From assembly GCA_000507305.1 (NCBI GenBank), contig DF239133.1:129001-193000 (forward strand): a stretch of DNA of 64,000 nucleotides. The letters are read 5' to 3'. The position numbers were made by a program, and so were the translations under genes. Shown in pieces: positions 26,324 through 39,712 of the stretch. Below the pieces are notes generated by a model, which was not told where the DNA came from, ran no database searches, and saw nothing but the letters and a program-made list of their open reading frames with translations. Origin of the DNA: Breviolum minutum Mf 1.05b.01 (taxonomy: Eukaryota > Sar > Dinophyceae > Suessiales > Symbiodiniaceae). How positions within the stretch are numbered: position 1 is the stretch's first letter; each line of letters starts with the position of its first letter.

Positions 26324-29300
26324 TTAAGAGCAATATTGTTCCTCCATGCCATGCTTCATGTTTGTCCCATTCTGCAGCTTGGCAACGCCACAGTCACAAG
26401 GAAAGGACCAGGGGATGTCAGTGAAGTACTCGATCCTCAAACGATTTAAAAAAAGGCTGTTTTTGCACATCAGTTTGATGTGATTGCACATCAATTATAG
26501 CTAATGGTACCAGTATGCAAAACAAAGTCCTTCGTAGATTTGTAGACTTGATATCTATCCATATCTCTGAAGTGCACACCATCCAGTCTTGCCTCACTTC
26601 ACATATCTTCACATTCTGTGACACGATGCTGAAAACTGAGGCACACATCCAGTGCGACAGCCAGGTAGCAATGCAGTTCCTCTTGCGTTTCTACTGAGCC
26701 CAAAGATGCAAATATGCATCTTAGGCAAGCGGGAAACGCTGAGGCTCACAATCATTTTGCTGCAAAATGTCAAGATGATGCAAAGATAGCAAAAATTCAC
26801 ACAAATCTCATGTTCAAAAAGTTTGAAACCAAAAAAACTGACCAAACTAAGCAGTCAAGATGATCATCGCACGATTCGTTTGTTCCTATGTTGTTGCATC
26901 TTTGGACAAGTCGGAAAATAAGCTGCTATTTGTTTTGTGAGAGGTTTCTCCAGTTCATGTCCTGGTCAGCTGCGCCCCTGACTATGACATGCTATCACAA
27001 AGATTGGAATATTTCAGAGTGCTCAACACATCTCCACAATCATTCATGAGAAGCCAGGACAAAAAAAGTATGTCACATGCGAACTGCGCACCATCCAGTC
27101 TTGCCTCACTTCACATATCTTCACATTCTGTGACACGATGCTGAAAACTGAGGCACACATCCAGTGCGACAGCCAGGTAGCAATGCAGTTCCTCTTGCGT
27201 TTCTACTGAGCCCAAAGATGCAAATATGCATCTTAGGCAAGCGGGAAACGCTGAGGCTCACAATCATTTTGCTGCACAATGTCAAGATGATGAGTTCACA
27301 AATTTAAACAGGCTTGGACAAACGCTTTGAACACAGGCGAAGTTTCTTTGTTTGTTGTTCTCGTGTTTGGCCAAATCAGAAGACCCTACTCGGCTCCCAT
27401 GGAACTAAAAACAGACATCCGGAAAGCGCAAAGGTGTTTCCCAATCACAAAGTGAACATGAATAAAGTATAAAGGAACCCCAAACAAAAAGTGGAAGTAA
27501 AGTGTTTTGTGACCCTCAGTCAGGATAGACCCAAGAGAAACCATTGTGATCATCAACAGTCTTTGCATGTCAATGACATTTTGACATGATCCAAGGAAAG
27601 AAACACATTCCTTCCGTGCGTGCAGCAAACACCCTGGGAATTTACCGCAACCGATAATGCCATATTTTTGAAAAAAACTTAGAGAAAGAACACAGTTTTG
27701 GAGTCCATGTCAATATGATTCAATATGATGTACAATCAACATCACACTTTAGAATCTGTTAGATTCAATTGGAGGGGGGGTTCGCACAACTTGTGTGTCC
27801 ATCGTAGGATTACCCAACAACTCCACCATCGGCAACGACGGCTCCGCAGGCCGAGAGGCTTCTCTGCCCAGCCATGATAGACAGCGCAGCAGTCTAACCC
27901 TGGCGTGCGCATTGCCCAAAATCTCTGTCTCTCCAAGAGGTGTTGCGTGAACATTTGACGGTTTTTGGTTTCTCAAGCTTCAATGGTGTATTCCCAACCA
28001 CAATTTAAAATAACCAAACAAGTTTGAGTATCAGATTCATTCCATTGATGGCTGAAATCCTGCACAAGTTGACTGGTATCGTATCCCGTTATCATTGAGA
28101 AAGTTTGAACCATCCCAACTGGCGCAGGAGTTCAACTATCCAACAGTTTGACAAGCCGCCGGAAGGGAGCCTTGGACACCACAAGTTCGTTGTCCTGCCC
28201 AGCGATAGTCAGTGGCTGGTGAACTGTTTGGTGGTCAGCTTGCCAATGCCCCTAGGCACATTCCTAAACAAAAGAAACACGAACTGCAAAAACAAAAGAA
28301 AGCGTTAACTCCTGAATGTTCTTCTAAATCTTCTAAATAGGAACGGAAAGAAGTGAGACTCAAGTTTTTGTTGGCATCCGTGGAAGTGACATGAAATGGG
28401 AACTCTCATGCTCCCAACAGGGTTGGGAAATCAATGTTTGTCAATGGCGAACCCCAAAGCAGAACATCCAAGGTAGACACCACCAGCAACAACAACAACA
28501 ACAACAACAACAACACCTAGATCCATATTATAGATCCATAAACAAAAATGACCTCGGAGCGCTAAGAACTTGACTCAGAAGGCGCCTGGTGCAGGCGCTT
28601 GTCCAGGTCTTCGTGCCAACATCTCTAGGTTAAGCTCCACCCATCGACATGGGAAGAGCTGGCGCGCCACACCTGTGAACCCGACAAGCATGTCGCCAGG
28701 TCAACCACCACTTCCAAGTTGACTCAAACTACTTATGGTCAAAGCTACTTTTGAGAGAAATCATGGTCAAAGCACCTTTCATTAAATTCTTTATTTCTTG
28801 TGGAGGTCACTTTGGGGAGGGTACATCGGCTGGATTCTCATGAATCATTGGTGTGTTTCGTTGGACATCAAAGGTGGACTGTGAAAACTTCGGATGAATC
28901 TTCACAAATCATCCTTTTTTGCAACATGAATCTGAAAACATGTTCTTACCGATTCTTACCTGAAATCTCAAGTTGCATCTTAAATCTAAGGCAAGACGCT
29001 GCAAGTGTTCGAAATGTAAAAGATTCTCACCTGGTCTTACCCTGACCCTGTTTCAACATTCATTGGTCCTTTGCCTCGAGACTCTGGGTGACGTTCTCTC
29101 AGCTGGTCTCGTAACATCACGACATCCACCTCATCATCCACCTGTCAGCGTCAACCAAGGGACCCCCAAGAACTGGACCTAACAACACTAGAAGAATTGC
29201 AATGCATGAAATTCAGTAGAGCTATCCAGCAAGTACTTCATTTCCCATGAAACTGTCTGGAGTCATTCTGAAGAAACCACCATTTGCATATCATACCGAT

Positions 29301-32300
29301 AAGTAGATTAGATGTTTCAGGTTCCTGGTTGATACCAAGGCGTACAGGGTTTCTCTTGGCCCACCGATGACATCTTCCAGCGGATGGTAAAATTGCATTA
29401 GAGTTCTCATGCTTTACAGCCAAGTTGCAGTAACTCCACAATACCAATAATTTCAAATAATTGATCACTGTACCTACATATGCATTAGCAAGACATCTTA
29501 AGTCTTCAATTGAAACTCCCGCATGCACATCAAACCATCACAACCCTATCAGTGTATATGAAAGTAGCTTGCCTCATCCAAATCTCGAAAACGAATGGAT
29601 CTAACTCTTTGGGTTGACCCCCAAAATTTGGTGTCCCCAAAGCACAAATCTCGCCTCTAAGATTGCTGGGTTTGACTTCCCCTGCATCGCCAAAGAACGT
29701 TGGCGTCTTGACTGGAAATGCAGGATGCAAATATCTAACAGAGATATACAATTTGTTTATATCATATAGCATTTAGGAGCAATGAGTATAACTCATACTA
29801 TGCAAAAAACACAGGGGCCAGCATGGTATATCGCCCGGGGGCAGTGAAGTATCTACCACAATGCTTTCAGGGGGCCAGTATATTGACCCCAAAAAGACAT
29901 ACTTCCGATATTTCTCATCATCTTGACCGCCGTTTCCTGAAAATCACTGGACAAGCATGACAAAAACATCAAGAAAACACCAGGTTGAGTGGTAACACTT
30001 CCACGAAAAGTACTAAGTTTATGACTGGAGGCCAGAAATTTTGCCCATTTGCAAACGGAACAAACCAAGTTGGCCTTCACAGCTTTTCTGCAGACACGTT
30101 GCTGTGTCAAGACTTTATCCCAGTGCTCCATGGATCAAGGATTCCCTTTTGAAAACAAGAACCGTCACAAAATCGAGTTTTCTAAATTGACCCCATTCCC
30201 ATGAAATACTGCAATACCGCTGGACATCCCTTCTATGCCTCCATCATCTCGCTACATGAGCCCGAGACCTGTCTGTGCAGAGGAACGGGCTGTCTGCCCC
30301 CAATCTACCACGATCCAAGGCGATCTGAAACACCATGTGGAACCGGATTCGCAACTTACTTGATGCACATAGATTTAGGCTCAACAACTCAAAGTGCCAA
30401 TGTGGGAAAAAAACAAATAGGCCAGTTGTCTTACAGGACTCCATATGCGATCTTTGCCGCTGGTACATCTGACAAAACAACCCCTATGAAGAACAACATT
30501 GTTGGTGCCAAAAGCTTTTGAGACACTTCACTTCAGAAGAAAACCACACCTCTTCTTGATGAAGGCGATCACTCTGGAGCTTCTGATATTCTGCCTTGGA
30601 AGAAGGGTCATCAAGACACACTGATCAAAGCTCAGCCTATGACCTCGGAACTCCCAATTTTGGGGAGTTACATCATCCCAATCACTTCAAATAGCTCCCC
30701 CACTTCACGTCACCATTTAAAATCCTAGTATTTTGGCGCATTTGGCGCATTGCACGTGGTAGCTCTGTCAAAATGACTCCAGAACCTTGCTCAGTGTTGG
30801 AATGCGATGCAAATATTCAATCTGCATAAGGTACGTAGATACCCTACTGAACCACCTCGTCTGTGAAAGCCTGAAGTTTCTCTCTTTGCCCATTGTTCGC
30901 CTGATTTTTTCTCAATTTGCTGCTACTCCCAAGTCCAAACCAATTTAATCGCATTAATGCGTGCATATATCAATCATATATAGACATAGACATTAATTGG
31001 TATACGGATATTTAATATCTTTCAACATCTTGAAGAACTTCCTGACCAAATTGAGGTGTTGTCATCCAAGATCTATTGTCCAGTTACATTTCTTCTCATG
31101 CCAGCTTCCACCAATAAATGGCCAAAGCGCTTTCCAAAAGCTTCCTTGGTGGCTGGGCAACGACCATTGAAGAACAAGAGAAGCAATAGTCATGGGCCAC
31201 TTGGGATCGTGTATTTGTTGACGTTGCTTGACATGCTTGTAGACACCTGTTTTGTGACTGTCCAAAACACTAGATCGAACGTACAACATGTACCCGGACC
31301 CTCTATAAACACATGTTGCGTTTGGTTCCGATTTAATCTTTACATCTGTGGGCAATGGTGATGATACTATACATCTTTTATGCTTGCGATTCGCAAAAAG
31401 TCAAATGCTGGGAGGAGATCAAGCCACAGCACAATCAACCTGCAAAGCATCCCCACTTTCTTCAGAGGATGGTAGGCTTGATTTCAGCGTCAAATCCCCA
31501 TGCAAAAAAAACACAACGTAGATATGCGTGGATGTAAAAAAATCCTAAAGTCGTATATACCCACATCCAGAAACCAACAAAATGAAGCTTAATACAAGTA
31601 TATATAATTAGAAGTTAGACTGATCCCCCCTCAGTGACAATCCTCAGGATAACCCCGAATTTTCTGAGTCGCTTCTTCGCCCCTTTTGGAATGACTGAAA
31701 AATTTGTCACCAAAATTCCGCATCGGCAAAGTAGTCAAAGGTACAACCTCAGGAAAGTCTTGGGAAGGGACGAGTTCCTGGTAGATTTGGAGGTTGGAAT
31801 GCAAGTTGGAGAAGTGATGGAAAAAATGGAGAAAGTGATAAGTTTGCTATTGGTCGTTTTTTTTGAAACTTCACAGGACCAAGGAAGTTGGTACACTGAG
31901 CTTGTTTTGTGGCCCCAGAAACACAGCCCTGCTACATAAACTGTTCTACAGATCTTACGAATCTAGTATCTAGGATGCTCTTAAGATATACAAGTACACT
32001 CTGGTAAACTGACATGAGAGGCTGAAAAATATGCATCTCAATTCATGGTCCATTTTCGATTGTGATGCTTGTTTCGGAAGGTACCAGAGTTGCTAGCCTT
32101 CCTCGTCCATTTTCCATTCGCCGGGAATTTGAGTGACCTTCGCGTGGGTGAGTGAAGGTAGAGGACATGCCATAGACCTCCCACATGGGCAACAAACCTT
32201 GGATTAAAGCGAGGCCAACATACACATAAGTGAAATGAGACGCCGGCAATACCCCTAATAACTTGTGCATGTTTCGCACATGGGGTATTGATCTGGGGAG

Positions 32301-32833
32301 GGCGCTGTATCGGTTTCCCAAGTTCTGTGAAACGTGGACAATACACAGTCTGTGTAGACAAAGGTACTACTGTATCGGTTCTTCTTGGGGGCCAAGAATG
32401 TATCAGCTGCCATCTTTAAGGCTATCTGTCACCAATGATTGCTCACAAGGATCAGACCTTCTTACCTCCTCAAATGATGTTGCTGGTGCTTACTGAACTC
32501 CCGATATCATCAGCAATATCTCAACCTATCCATCAAAGGAGGCCTTTTTTCATTTCAATAAGCAAGCCCATTCAAACAAACAAGTTTCGGCCGCCTGCAG
32601 CATGAATATGCATGAACCGCCTTGAAAACCCAGAATAATCTCATTGTACTGGTTGGTAGAAATTCCTAGCATCGAACATTTCTGTCTTCAAAAAACCCTT
32701 GTTTCAATCAACACGCCTTCCACAATTTTCCCACGGCTTTCCAAGGCGCTACAATCCCAATTGTCTGGCAACACTAAACGTCGTCCCAAAAGCACTGCTG
32801 CTTCAAGAGTTGCTGTCAACTCGAAAAATTGAC
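26324..32833 (-). CDS. Unassigned gene or genes, last of the - block; possibly glycosyltransferase-like
   Basis: Exons in transcription order: 32833-32697 (QFFELTATLEAAVLLGRRLV, then LPDNWDCSALES; CAG|G acceptor, GT donor), about 32175-32060 (weak), 31777-31631 (ELVPSQDFPEVVPLTTLPMR, ends in a stop if not spliced), about 30131-30075 (HWDKVLTQQRVCRKAVK), about 29710-29535 (GEVKPSNLRGEICALGTPNF), about 29525-29480 (AGVSIEDLRCLANAYV), 29141-29041 (VDDEVDVVMLRDQLRERHPE) and the terminal exon 26435-26324 (IEYFTDIPWSFPCDCGVAKL, stop TAA). The pattern 'E..A.LLGR.LVLP' resembles the N-terminal part of fucosyltransferase-like enzymes, where a helix precedes 'LVLP'. This is only a suggestion. It may be more than one gene. 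The 207-bp duplication lies just upstream of the last exon. Confidence 0.42.
26574..26780. repeat. Direct duplication, copy 1 (207 bp)
   Basis: This sequence recurs 512 bases downstream with only about two differences (A/G at 26576, A/C at about 26766). On the - strand it contains a possible exon beginning VETQEELHCYLAVALDVC. It ends with a palindrome-like GATGCAAATATGCATC word in the centre of the copy. Confidence 0.97.
27086..27292. repeat. Direct duplication, copy 2 (207 bp)
   Basis: This is a near-identical second copy of 26574-26780. The 305 bases between the copies are unrelated unique sequence, so this is a dispersed direct repeat and not a simple tandem repeat. No short target duplications are obvious at the ends. 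Confidence 0.97.
28132..28194 (-). CDS. Possible histone-H3-like exon fragment, very tentative
   Basis: After the acceptor GGGCAG|G the frame reads DNELVVSKAPFRRLVKLLDS and then stops. 'EL[LV][IV].K.PF.RLV' is the alpha-N region of histone H3, where the usual form is ELLIRKLPFQRLVREI. I found no H3 alpha-1 or alpha-2 helix downstream and no H3 tail upstream, so this may be chance. It lies within the span of the last - strand gene. Confidence 0.15.
   Translation of the reverse strand, partial: DNELVVSKAPFRRLVKLLDS
28486..28513. repeat. (CAA)n microsatellite
   Basis: About nine CAA units. Read on the + strand it would give polyglutamine, but the surrounding genes are on the - strand. Confidence 0.9.
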
Positions 32834-33225
32834 CTGAGAGCATCCAAAAAAAAACAAACGAGGGGATTGTTGGTCATTGTTGTGTTACAAAAAACGGAAA
32901 TTCATGTGGATTCACCACGATTCAACATTTCATCAAAGGGAATTGAAGGAATTGTTTTTCGTGGTTTGATCTTTAGATGATTGCAATTTGTCGGATAACT
33001 GAGAACTGTCTGATAACAGTGGATCTCAACCTCTCATTGGTGATACTGAAATTTGAGGGCAACCACTTGCTGTTCATTTTGGAAAATGTTCGAAATAACA
33101 TTGAAATACAGTAATGGAAAAACTCGTGAATCCCGGACGTTGGTCCCCAGATCACTTGCGCCCATCAAAAAGGATCACTTGCGCCCCAAATCAACTGTGT
33201 ACACTTCAACAAACAACCATTTAGG

Positions 33226-33366
33226 TTTGGAACTGGGGGGGACTGGGGTTTTAGGGGTGGGGACCGGGGACAGGGGGCTTCGACTTGGAGATGTTGGGGT
33301 TGTTGTTTGGGGGGGACTGGGGTTTAGGGGTGGGGAGCGGCAACAGGACTTAGACTTGGAGATGTT
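33226..33366 (+). repeat. G-rich minisatellite, two units
   Basis: Two similar units of about 70 bases each contain several runs of four to seven G (GGGGACTGGGGTTT, TTAGGGGTGGGG) and end with GACTTGGAGATGTT. The + strand could form G-quadruplexes. It lies in the gap downstream of a - strand gene terminus. Confidence 0.85.
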
Positions 33367-33475
33367 CTACAATGAACAAACAACCATTCGGGGCACAAGC
33401 GATCTGAATCCGCGGGCACAAGCGACGCCGTAACCCGGACGTTCATGCATGCTCATTGTTGGAAAAAACACCAAT

Positions 33476-34800
33476 TCATTCCTCCAAGATGTCATCCAAT
33501 GGGTGCGCATGGATTAGGAGGGAAAATTCTGTCAAGATAGCCTTCCTCCCATAACCGTTGGGCACAAACAAAAACTGATCATACTGCAAACAAAACGATT
33601 GTCTTGGAGGTACATCAGGTATCACTTTAATCCACTTTCCATCTTCCAGAATTGTTAGAGGAAGAGTAGTAGAGTAGTAAGAGCTTCTTTGGGAAGGAAA
33701 GCAAGAAAACACATGCCCTGCTGACACCAAGCACATTCACTTCTCCACTCAAGAAATCAATGAATGACAGCAGGGAGCTAGGCAGAGTGACTATTCTCAA
33801 GCAATTTGGATCAAAAATTCCCTATGTATAAAGTAAAAGGGGTCGCATGGGGTCACGAAAACTCATCACCCCAGCTGTCAAGCCACAAGCAAAGGGATCC
33901 ATCTTCCAAACATCGCAACGCCAGGGTTGGTGAGTGTAGGAAAGGAAACCTCAAGCCATTTTTGTCAAAAAACGATTTTCAATCGGGGCCAAGAAAGAGC
34001 CATGAAGAAACCAATGGAGGCAACGCTTCCTTGTATCAGGTCGATCAAGGTCAGCAGAGGGCCCCCGATCTTGAAACACACACCCATGTCACGTAATCTG
34101 TGTAGTGTTGTAGCAAAAACATATTTTACACACCCTTTCATGGAATTATGAATTTTTATAATTTTCATACATATGACAAATATAGGTCTTGATGATGGTT
34201 TTTGGTAACCCCCCCGTCTTGGTGTTTTTCGAAACATGCCACACCACATTTAGCAACATGACAAACCATGGCCGGGCCACGCCAAACTTGCGGCAAGCGA
34301 GTCAGAAGGGCTGGAGGATAATATTCCTCAGCGCGGCGTCATCATTTCTTGCAGACACTTGGCATAATGCAGCCCATGGTGCCGGGTACATTAAGTAATT
34401 TCTTGGAGCAAATTTCCCTTGCTAGCAGAGAACAACATCCAGAGCATTTTTTCTCAGTATTTCCCGTTCAAAGACACTCACATCAAAAATCATGCATACC
34501 GGAAATACGACCATGCAGACCAAAGGATAAAAGCATAAGGCTACTCTACCGCTCAACTGCAGTATTGCATAGTGAATACCACCACTTCCCAACTAGCTTG
34601 GATGAAGCAGGTCAACCCTTGGCAGGAACAACCAGCATCCTGTTTTCGCCGTGAAATGCCAGGGCTCATCATGCTGGATCTCTTCCTGAAAACGTTCTGT
34701 GAGGTTTTCCAGAAACCAAAGCCCACGATCCTTGGTGACCCACGGAACTATCTGCAGGATGAACACGACCCTCCAACCAACCCCGACCAGCCGGTGCTTA
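33476..34800 (-). CDS. Unassigned membrane-type gene, C-terminal part
   Basis: Exons in order: about 34800-34655 (GWRVVFILQIVPWVTKDRGL, then ENLTERFQEEIQHDEPW), 34326-34258 (EYYPPALLTRLPQVWRGPAM, AG|G acceptor and GT donor), about 34069-33985 (IGGPLLTLIDLIQGSVASIG, a hydrophobic helix) and a terminal frame down to the stop at 33476 (QYDQFLFVPNGYGRKAILTE, ending HPLDDILEE). At least two segments look like membrane helices. The family is not recognised. The 5' end may lie at or above 34.8 kb; the next gene's stop on this strand is at 35213. Confidence 0.42.
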
Positions 34801-35212
34801 GTTTTTTGTCATTTCCCCCTGTTGGATAGCTTTGCATATCTTGATGAACTGGGTACGTTCCCAACGGACAATCGTGTTCATCTGGAAGCAACCTAATAAT
34901 TCACCAACCTGTATGAAAATGTATTGAACCTACGGGCATTTTCTGGGGAAGTTCTCTTACTAAAGAGGTCGTGAAAATATGGCTGTATCGCTTAACGGGT
35001 TTACGGTTACGGCTTACCTCAAGCAACTCCATGAGCAGCCCACGGTGAATCAACATCAAGTCAGGATGATAAAAGGGATAGCACCAAAGCCCTGGCTAGT
35101 TGATGCTTAAACCATCTATCCAAAACAAGAGCTCATTCAAAAGGAATGCATTTTCAAACTACCAACTACAACTAGAAAAAAAATAAGTCATCTTTCCCAG
35201 GGTCTGAGAAGT

Positions 35213-38200
35213 TCATATCTGGTTCTTTTGCTTGGAATCTGGATCTGTTTCCCGTGAGACTTGTTCCAAAAACACTCCATTGCCCATGATTTGCATGAAA
35301 AAAATCCGCGGACCTCTTTACCTTTAAAGCGTTGTAAAACAAACAGTTTTAAAATTGGTATCTTTGAAGTCTCTGAAGGTCTGAACTTTTGTGAGATTAT
35401 GACGTCATACATCTTTTACAGATTTCTCTGTTCCCAGCTCAACAACCTCCAACCTCAAACCACAGACAGGGAGCTCGCAGGAAATACTGCTTGTTCTTCC
35501 CAAAATTCGCATGGGCCACCTGAGAGAACACGATGCGGTGTTGCTTGGTCCAAGGGAGCAGGGTTCAAAAAAAAATGGTCGGTTTACAGTACCGTGTATG
35601 GGGAGCTTTGTGGTGGTTTGTTAGAATCCTAAGCTGAGTAGTATAACCTCCTGTATAAAGTCGTATAAATGGTTTTGATCACTGCCCAACTGATTCTCAG
35701 GTAGTAATGCACACACTCCATGTTCCCCTCACAGAGAGTGGGAGTATAAGTAATGGTGCATGTGTCATCATGTGTTTATCGATTACAGTACTACCATCAT
35801 TGGGGTATGGTGAGTTGTGTCTGACTAAATCAATCTTACATGTATCACCAACATACAGTAATAATCCAGGCCAAGCCACCGGTGGAACTTCGAGATCACG
35901 TTGACGGAAGGAACGCAACCAAAAGAAAGCACCACCATGGGCGATGACCGAGGGATGATGAACACCTTTCCGAGGCCGAAAGAAACTAAACACACAATTC
36001 ACAAAGCTCAATCACACATCAGTAAAGTCTCATTTCTATTGCAATTTGCCAAGCTTTCATCATGATGTCTTTTTTTCTCAACCGCTTTTCTTTCAACGAG
36101 ATGATGTCGGGCAACAACTGCAGGCTTCCACTGCCTCCCAACCCTCCCAACCCAAACCCTTCTGCCGTGCTGCCATGCGACGCACGGATGGATTTAGCTG
36201 GTCATCATTGGCCAACTGTCCATAGGTCAAATTTTCCATTAGCGAAAAGCATTGACCTTGCTTCAAACGCCTTAGATGTTGAGAGAACAAATCAGATTGA
36301 CAAGATGACATGTGATATGACATATGACAATTAACATTTTGAATTTAGTTTATCCCAAAAAGCTGACCTTATTCAGTGATGCATCTGCCTTTTGTTTGTT
36401 TATGTACCTTTGAAATTAAAGATCAATTTTCAAACTTTCGTTACAAGAAGGTTGGGCATCAGTATTTCAGTCTGATTTCTCATCGCTGAGATGCGAAACA
36501 AGAGAAATCACAAATTGTCTAAAGTGAGGTCTCACCAACAAAATGCAGTACAAACAGCAGAAACTGATGTTGTTTCCTGCTTGAACCTTGAAACTGGAGT
36601 TCAAATCATATAATATAAACTTCGGCACGTTTCCTCTCCAGCCTTCAGCATCCTGTAGTCTACATCAAGATTCGCATACTGCAAGCACCTACATATTTAG
36701 ACATCCTTCCGCCTTTCCCTACGAGCGCCTTCGTAGGAAGTTGCTGAAGATACGCTGGTCAAACAAATCGAAAATGCCCTGGTCGCTAAGGCCCACTCCC
36801 TGGCATGCGCTTCCACTTTACGAAAAAATAAGAAATCAACATTGAGAAACCTGTTCAACCAGAATCATGCCAAATCCAACTAGAATATCAGCCAAACACG
36901 ACACCTGCCACGACAAAAGCAAGGTTAAGGATCTCAGCACCGTTGCGATCCCTTCCCACCCCGTGCCTGTGCGTCCCAAGGGGAATGATGAGCTCGCACA
37001 AAATCCTGCACCTGAGATACGTGGAAAAAGGCAAATATGAAAGTGAAATATCTGGCCTGGGAAACTCAACATAGCCAGCCGCTACAGCCAGCCAGAAATA
37101 TTGCAAGTATATGGTATGACTATACTATTATGATTATAGTAAATTCTCATACGAGCATCTTCCAGAAGGGTACCGTTTGAACCCGGAAACCCTAGAAACA
37201 TCCCAACAAATCATCCAGGACTGGCATACCTTTGAAGGTTCAAATTGGATGCTTCTCGGGCACAAGAATCCATAAGTGTTTCACCAACTCCACAACGACA
37301 TCGACAAATCCTCCCAAAAAATGTAGCAAGTGCGTTAGTTATCAATATCAGAATATAAGTTTCGTACAGTTTCATCGCTTCCTTGGTCTTCCTTGGTCCA
37401 TTTTTCCCACAGCTACCAAGTGGCAAGTTTCAACGATCTCTCGGAAGCTCGTGCATACATGAAACCAGTATTCACATGTTCCTACGCGCCAAAGGTGGTT
37501 TCAAAAGTGAACGGTCTATGTGAACCGTCCAACATGTCATGAAATTGATCCATTCCAGAAATGAGATCTTCATTTCCAAAACATGCCGCAACATGCCGCA
37601 TGGTTGATGCTCAAAACATCTCAAGAACACAAAGCTGTATAACAAAAACAATATGATACATTACATCACCCATTCCATGTTCATCAATGTTCATCCACAC
37701 ATCTACCAGACACTTTTTCAGGTGCACTGCTTCACTTTTGTCTACCGTGGACGCGCTAGGCGCTGTGCCACCGGTGCCACCGGTGCCACCGGTCAGTAAG
37801 GCCAACTTCTCTTTCAGCTCGGCCAATTCCCTGCCGACGGCCGATGGTTTCAGAGATCGAGTTGGACCTTCAAAGCTGCGATCCCAAAAACTGCTAGTGC
37901 TCCACCTACAACCGAAAATTGCTCATTTGCTTCGACCATTTTGTATGGAAAACAGTTACCCATTTCTTGATTCATTTGGTCATCACTAGGGCATGACCAA
38001 TGCAGTGGATGACTTCGCGGGGATGAAGATGTGTCATGTCTCAAGGGTTGAATGGTGGTCAACTACGTCTGTCTGATCGAAAAAGCATTTGGGATGAATC
38101 CTGCTGTTGGTAAAACCCACAAGCCCCCAGGAAAAAAGCAAAGAGTCAGCGTAAACAATCCTCAACATTGCACACTGTGAAAATTGCAGAGAGACTCTAA

Positions 38201-38330
38201 GAGTTTCGGGCTTCCTCCAAAAAAAATGTCATCAAAACATGGCCATTTTGGTGTCACGCCTTTCCACGGCTTCACGTCGTTCGCGTTCTAACATCAGTTC
38301 CAAATCCAGCACCGTGGAACGCGCTGTCGC
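35213..38330 (-). CDS. Unassigned gene with coiled coil and hydrophobic segments, C-terminal part
   Basis: The two best exons join in phase across a GC donor: 38330-38260 (ATARSTVLDLELMLERERRE) and 37830-37707 (ELAELKEKLALLTGGTGGTG, then DKSEAVHLKKCL). They give a charged coiled coil broken by a GGT repeat. Further exons: about 37312-37235 (two frames possible), 37005-36905 (ILCELIIPLGTHRHGVGRDR, then a hydrophobic AEILNLAFVVA), about 36193-36100 (GFGLGGLGGSGSLQLLPDII), 35965-35849 (VFIIPRSSPMVVLSFGCVPS) and the terminal exon 35313-35213 (PRIFFMQIMGNGVFLEQVSR, stop TGA). The order suggests an N-terminal cytosolic coiled coil followed by a membrane part. No family is recognised. The lumping into one gene is inferred. 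Confidence 0.45.
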
Positions 38331-39712
38331 CTCTGGATGGATCAGCTGCATCTTGGTGAGCGAGGAGGGGCATGGTTTTTTGGATGGAATGTTGAGGAAG
38401 GATGAACTAAAAACAATGAAACATATAAAAACATGATTCAAATTTCAGGTCAAGTTTCACCAACCTACATCAAACTCCTGCTACCCCTGCAAGAAACCCA
38501 TCATTCTTAGGATTATTTCCGCTGGGGTGTCCCTTCCTCCAATCCGATTTCCTAGCTGCGCACCTGTGAAGGGCGTGAGGATTGCAAGGTGAGCCTGGAA
38601 GATGTTGGAGGTCGTCAACAATGGATGGGGACCGGATCACCATCCCACGACAAATTCAGGTGAATTGGCAGTCAGGTCTTGTTTTTGAGGAACTTGTCAA
38701 ATTGTGCAGAAATTTAGCAATCCATCTAGTGGTGGTCTTTGAGGAGAACAGCGACACCTTACAGGCTCAAAGGGGGCCCTACTTGTGAAAATGCGAAAGA
38801 ACAGATTGAAAACTGTGGTTTAGGGTGACCCACTGTAAGTAACAGTCACCAGTACCCTGTTCTTCTACAGGGGTGCCAGTTGAATCCTATACTGGAAGGT
38901 GTAGAAATATCCCAAGTATCATCTGTTCACCCCTTGAAAGATCGAGGTATATGCAATCAAAGTACATACGTGGAATGACTGTACATATAGTGGACTTTCC
39001 CGAAAATGTTGCATGCCCATGCATATGCGACATGCTCAAAAACCGCGCTATTTAGGGGCACTGGTCATCACTATGTTGGCAGGAATGTTGAATTGTAACA
39101 ATTCACCAGCCTGAAATAAGCTCACATCTCACTTTGAAGGGGTTTGCATTTCGGAATGATCCAAAAATAGGGTTTGAGCTCGTTTGACATCACGTTGAAG
39201 CTCAACCGGAATACTGGTACTGGGCATACAAACTGAGCATGGAGGTATAAACCCCTACTATTGAGTTGATCAACATCATTAGTGAAGAAACACTGCAAAC
39301 TCACTAATGCGTTGATACGGATGGAATTTGCTGTTTCATGATTCTGATGATCCCAAATACTGAAAGATTCAACAAGATAATATGATAGTGGCATACTAAA
39401 CAACTTGTCCATGGACAGCATCAATATCACGTCGGTTCGCCCGGTGCCTCGAAAGGGATGAGCTTCTGGTACCGAGACGACTTCGGCTGACCTTCGGGGG
39501 AAGGAAAGAAACGCCATCCAAATTACAAAAGCCTTGTCCCAAGAACAATGGGAAGTGAAAGATCAGATAAAAGGGGCCCTTCTCGAAAATGAACAAATTA
39601 TTATGTGAAAGTGACTGTTTGTGAGAAAGCGCTACACCCAATCTATTCTTGTGTCTTGTCTTAGGGAATTACTTTGTCTCAAAACACCATACCATGATAG
39701 CCGCATGGAAAT

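Noticed and set aside
28391..28573. Polyglutamine-containing + strand frame
   Set aside because: It is produced by a CAA microsatellite and lies in a block where genes are on the - strand.
33053..33433. + frame of 126 codons rich in glycine
   Set aside because: Most of it is the translated G-rich minisatellite.
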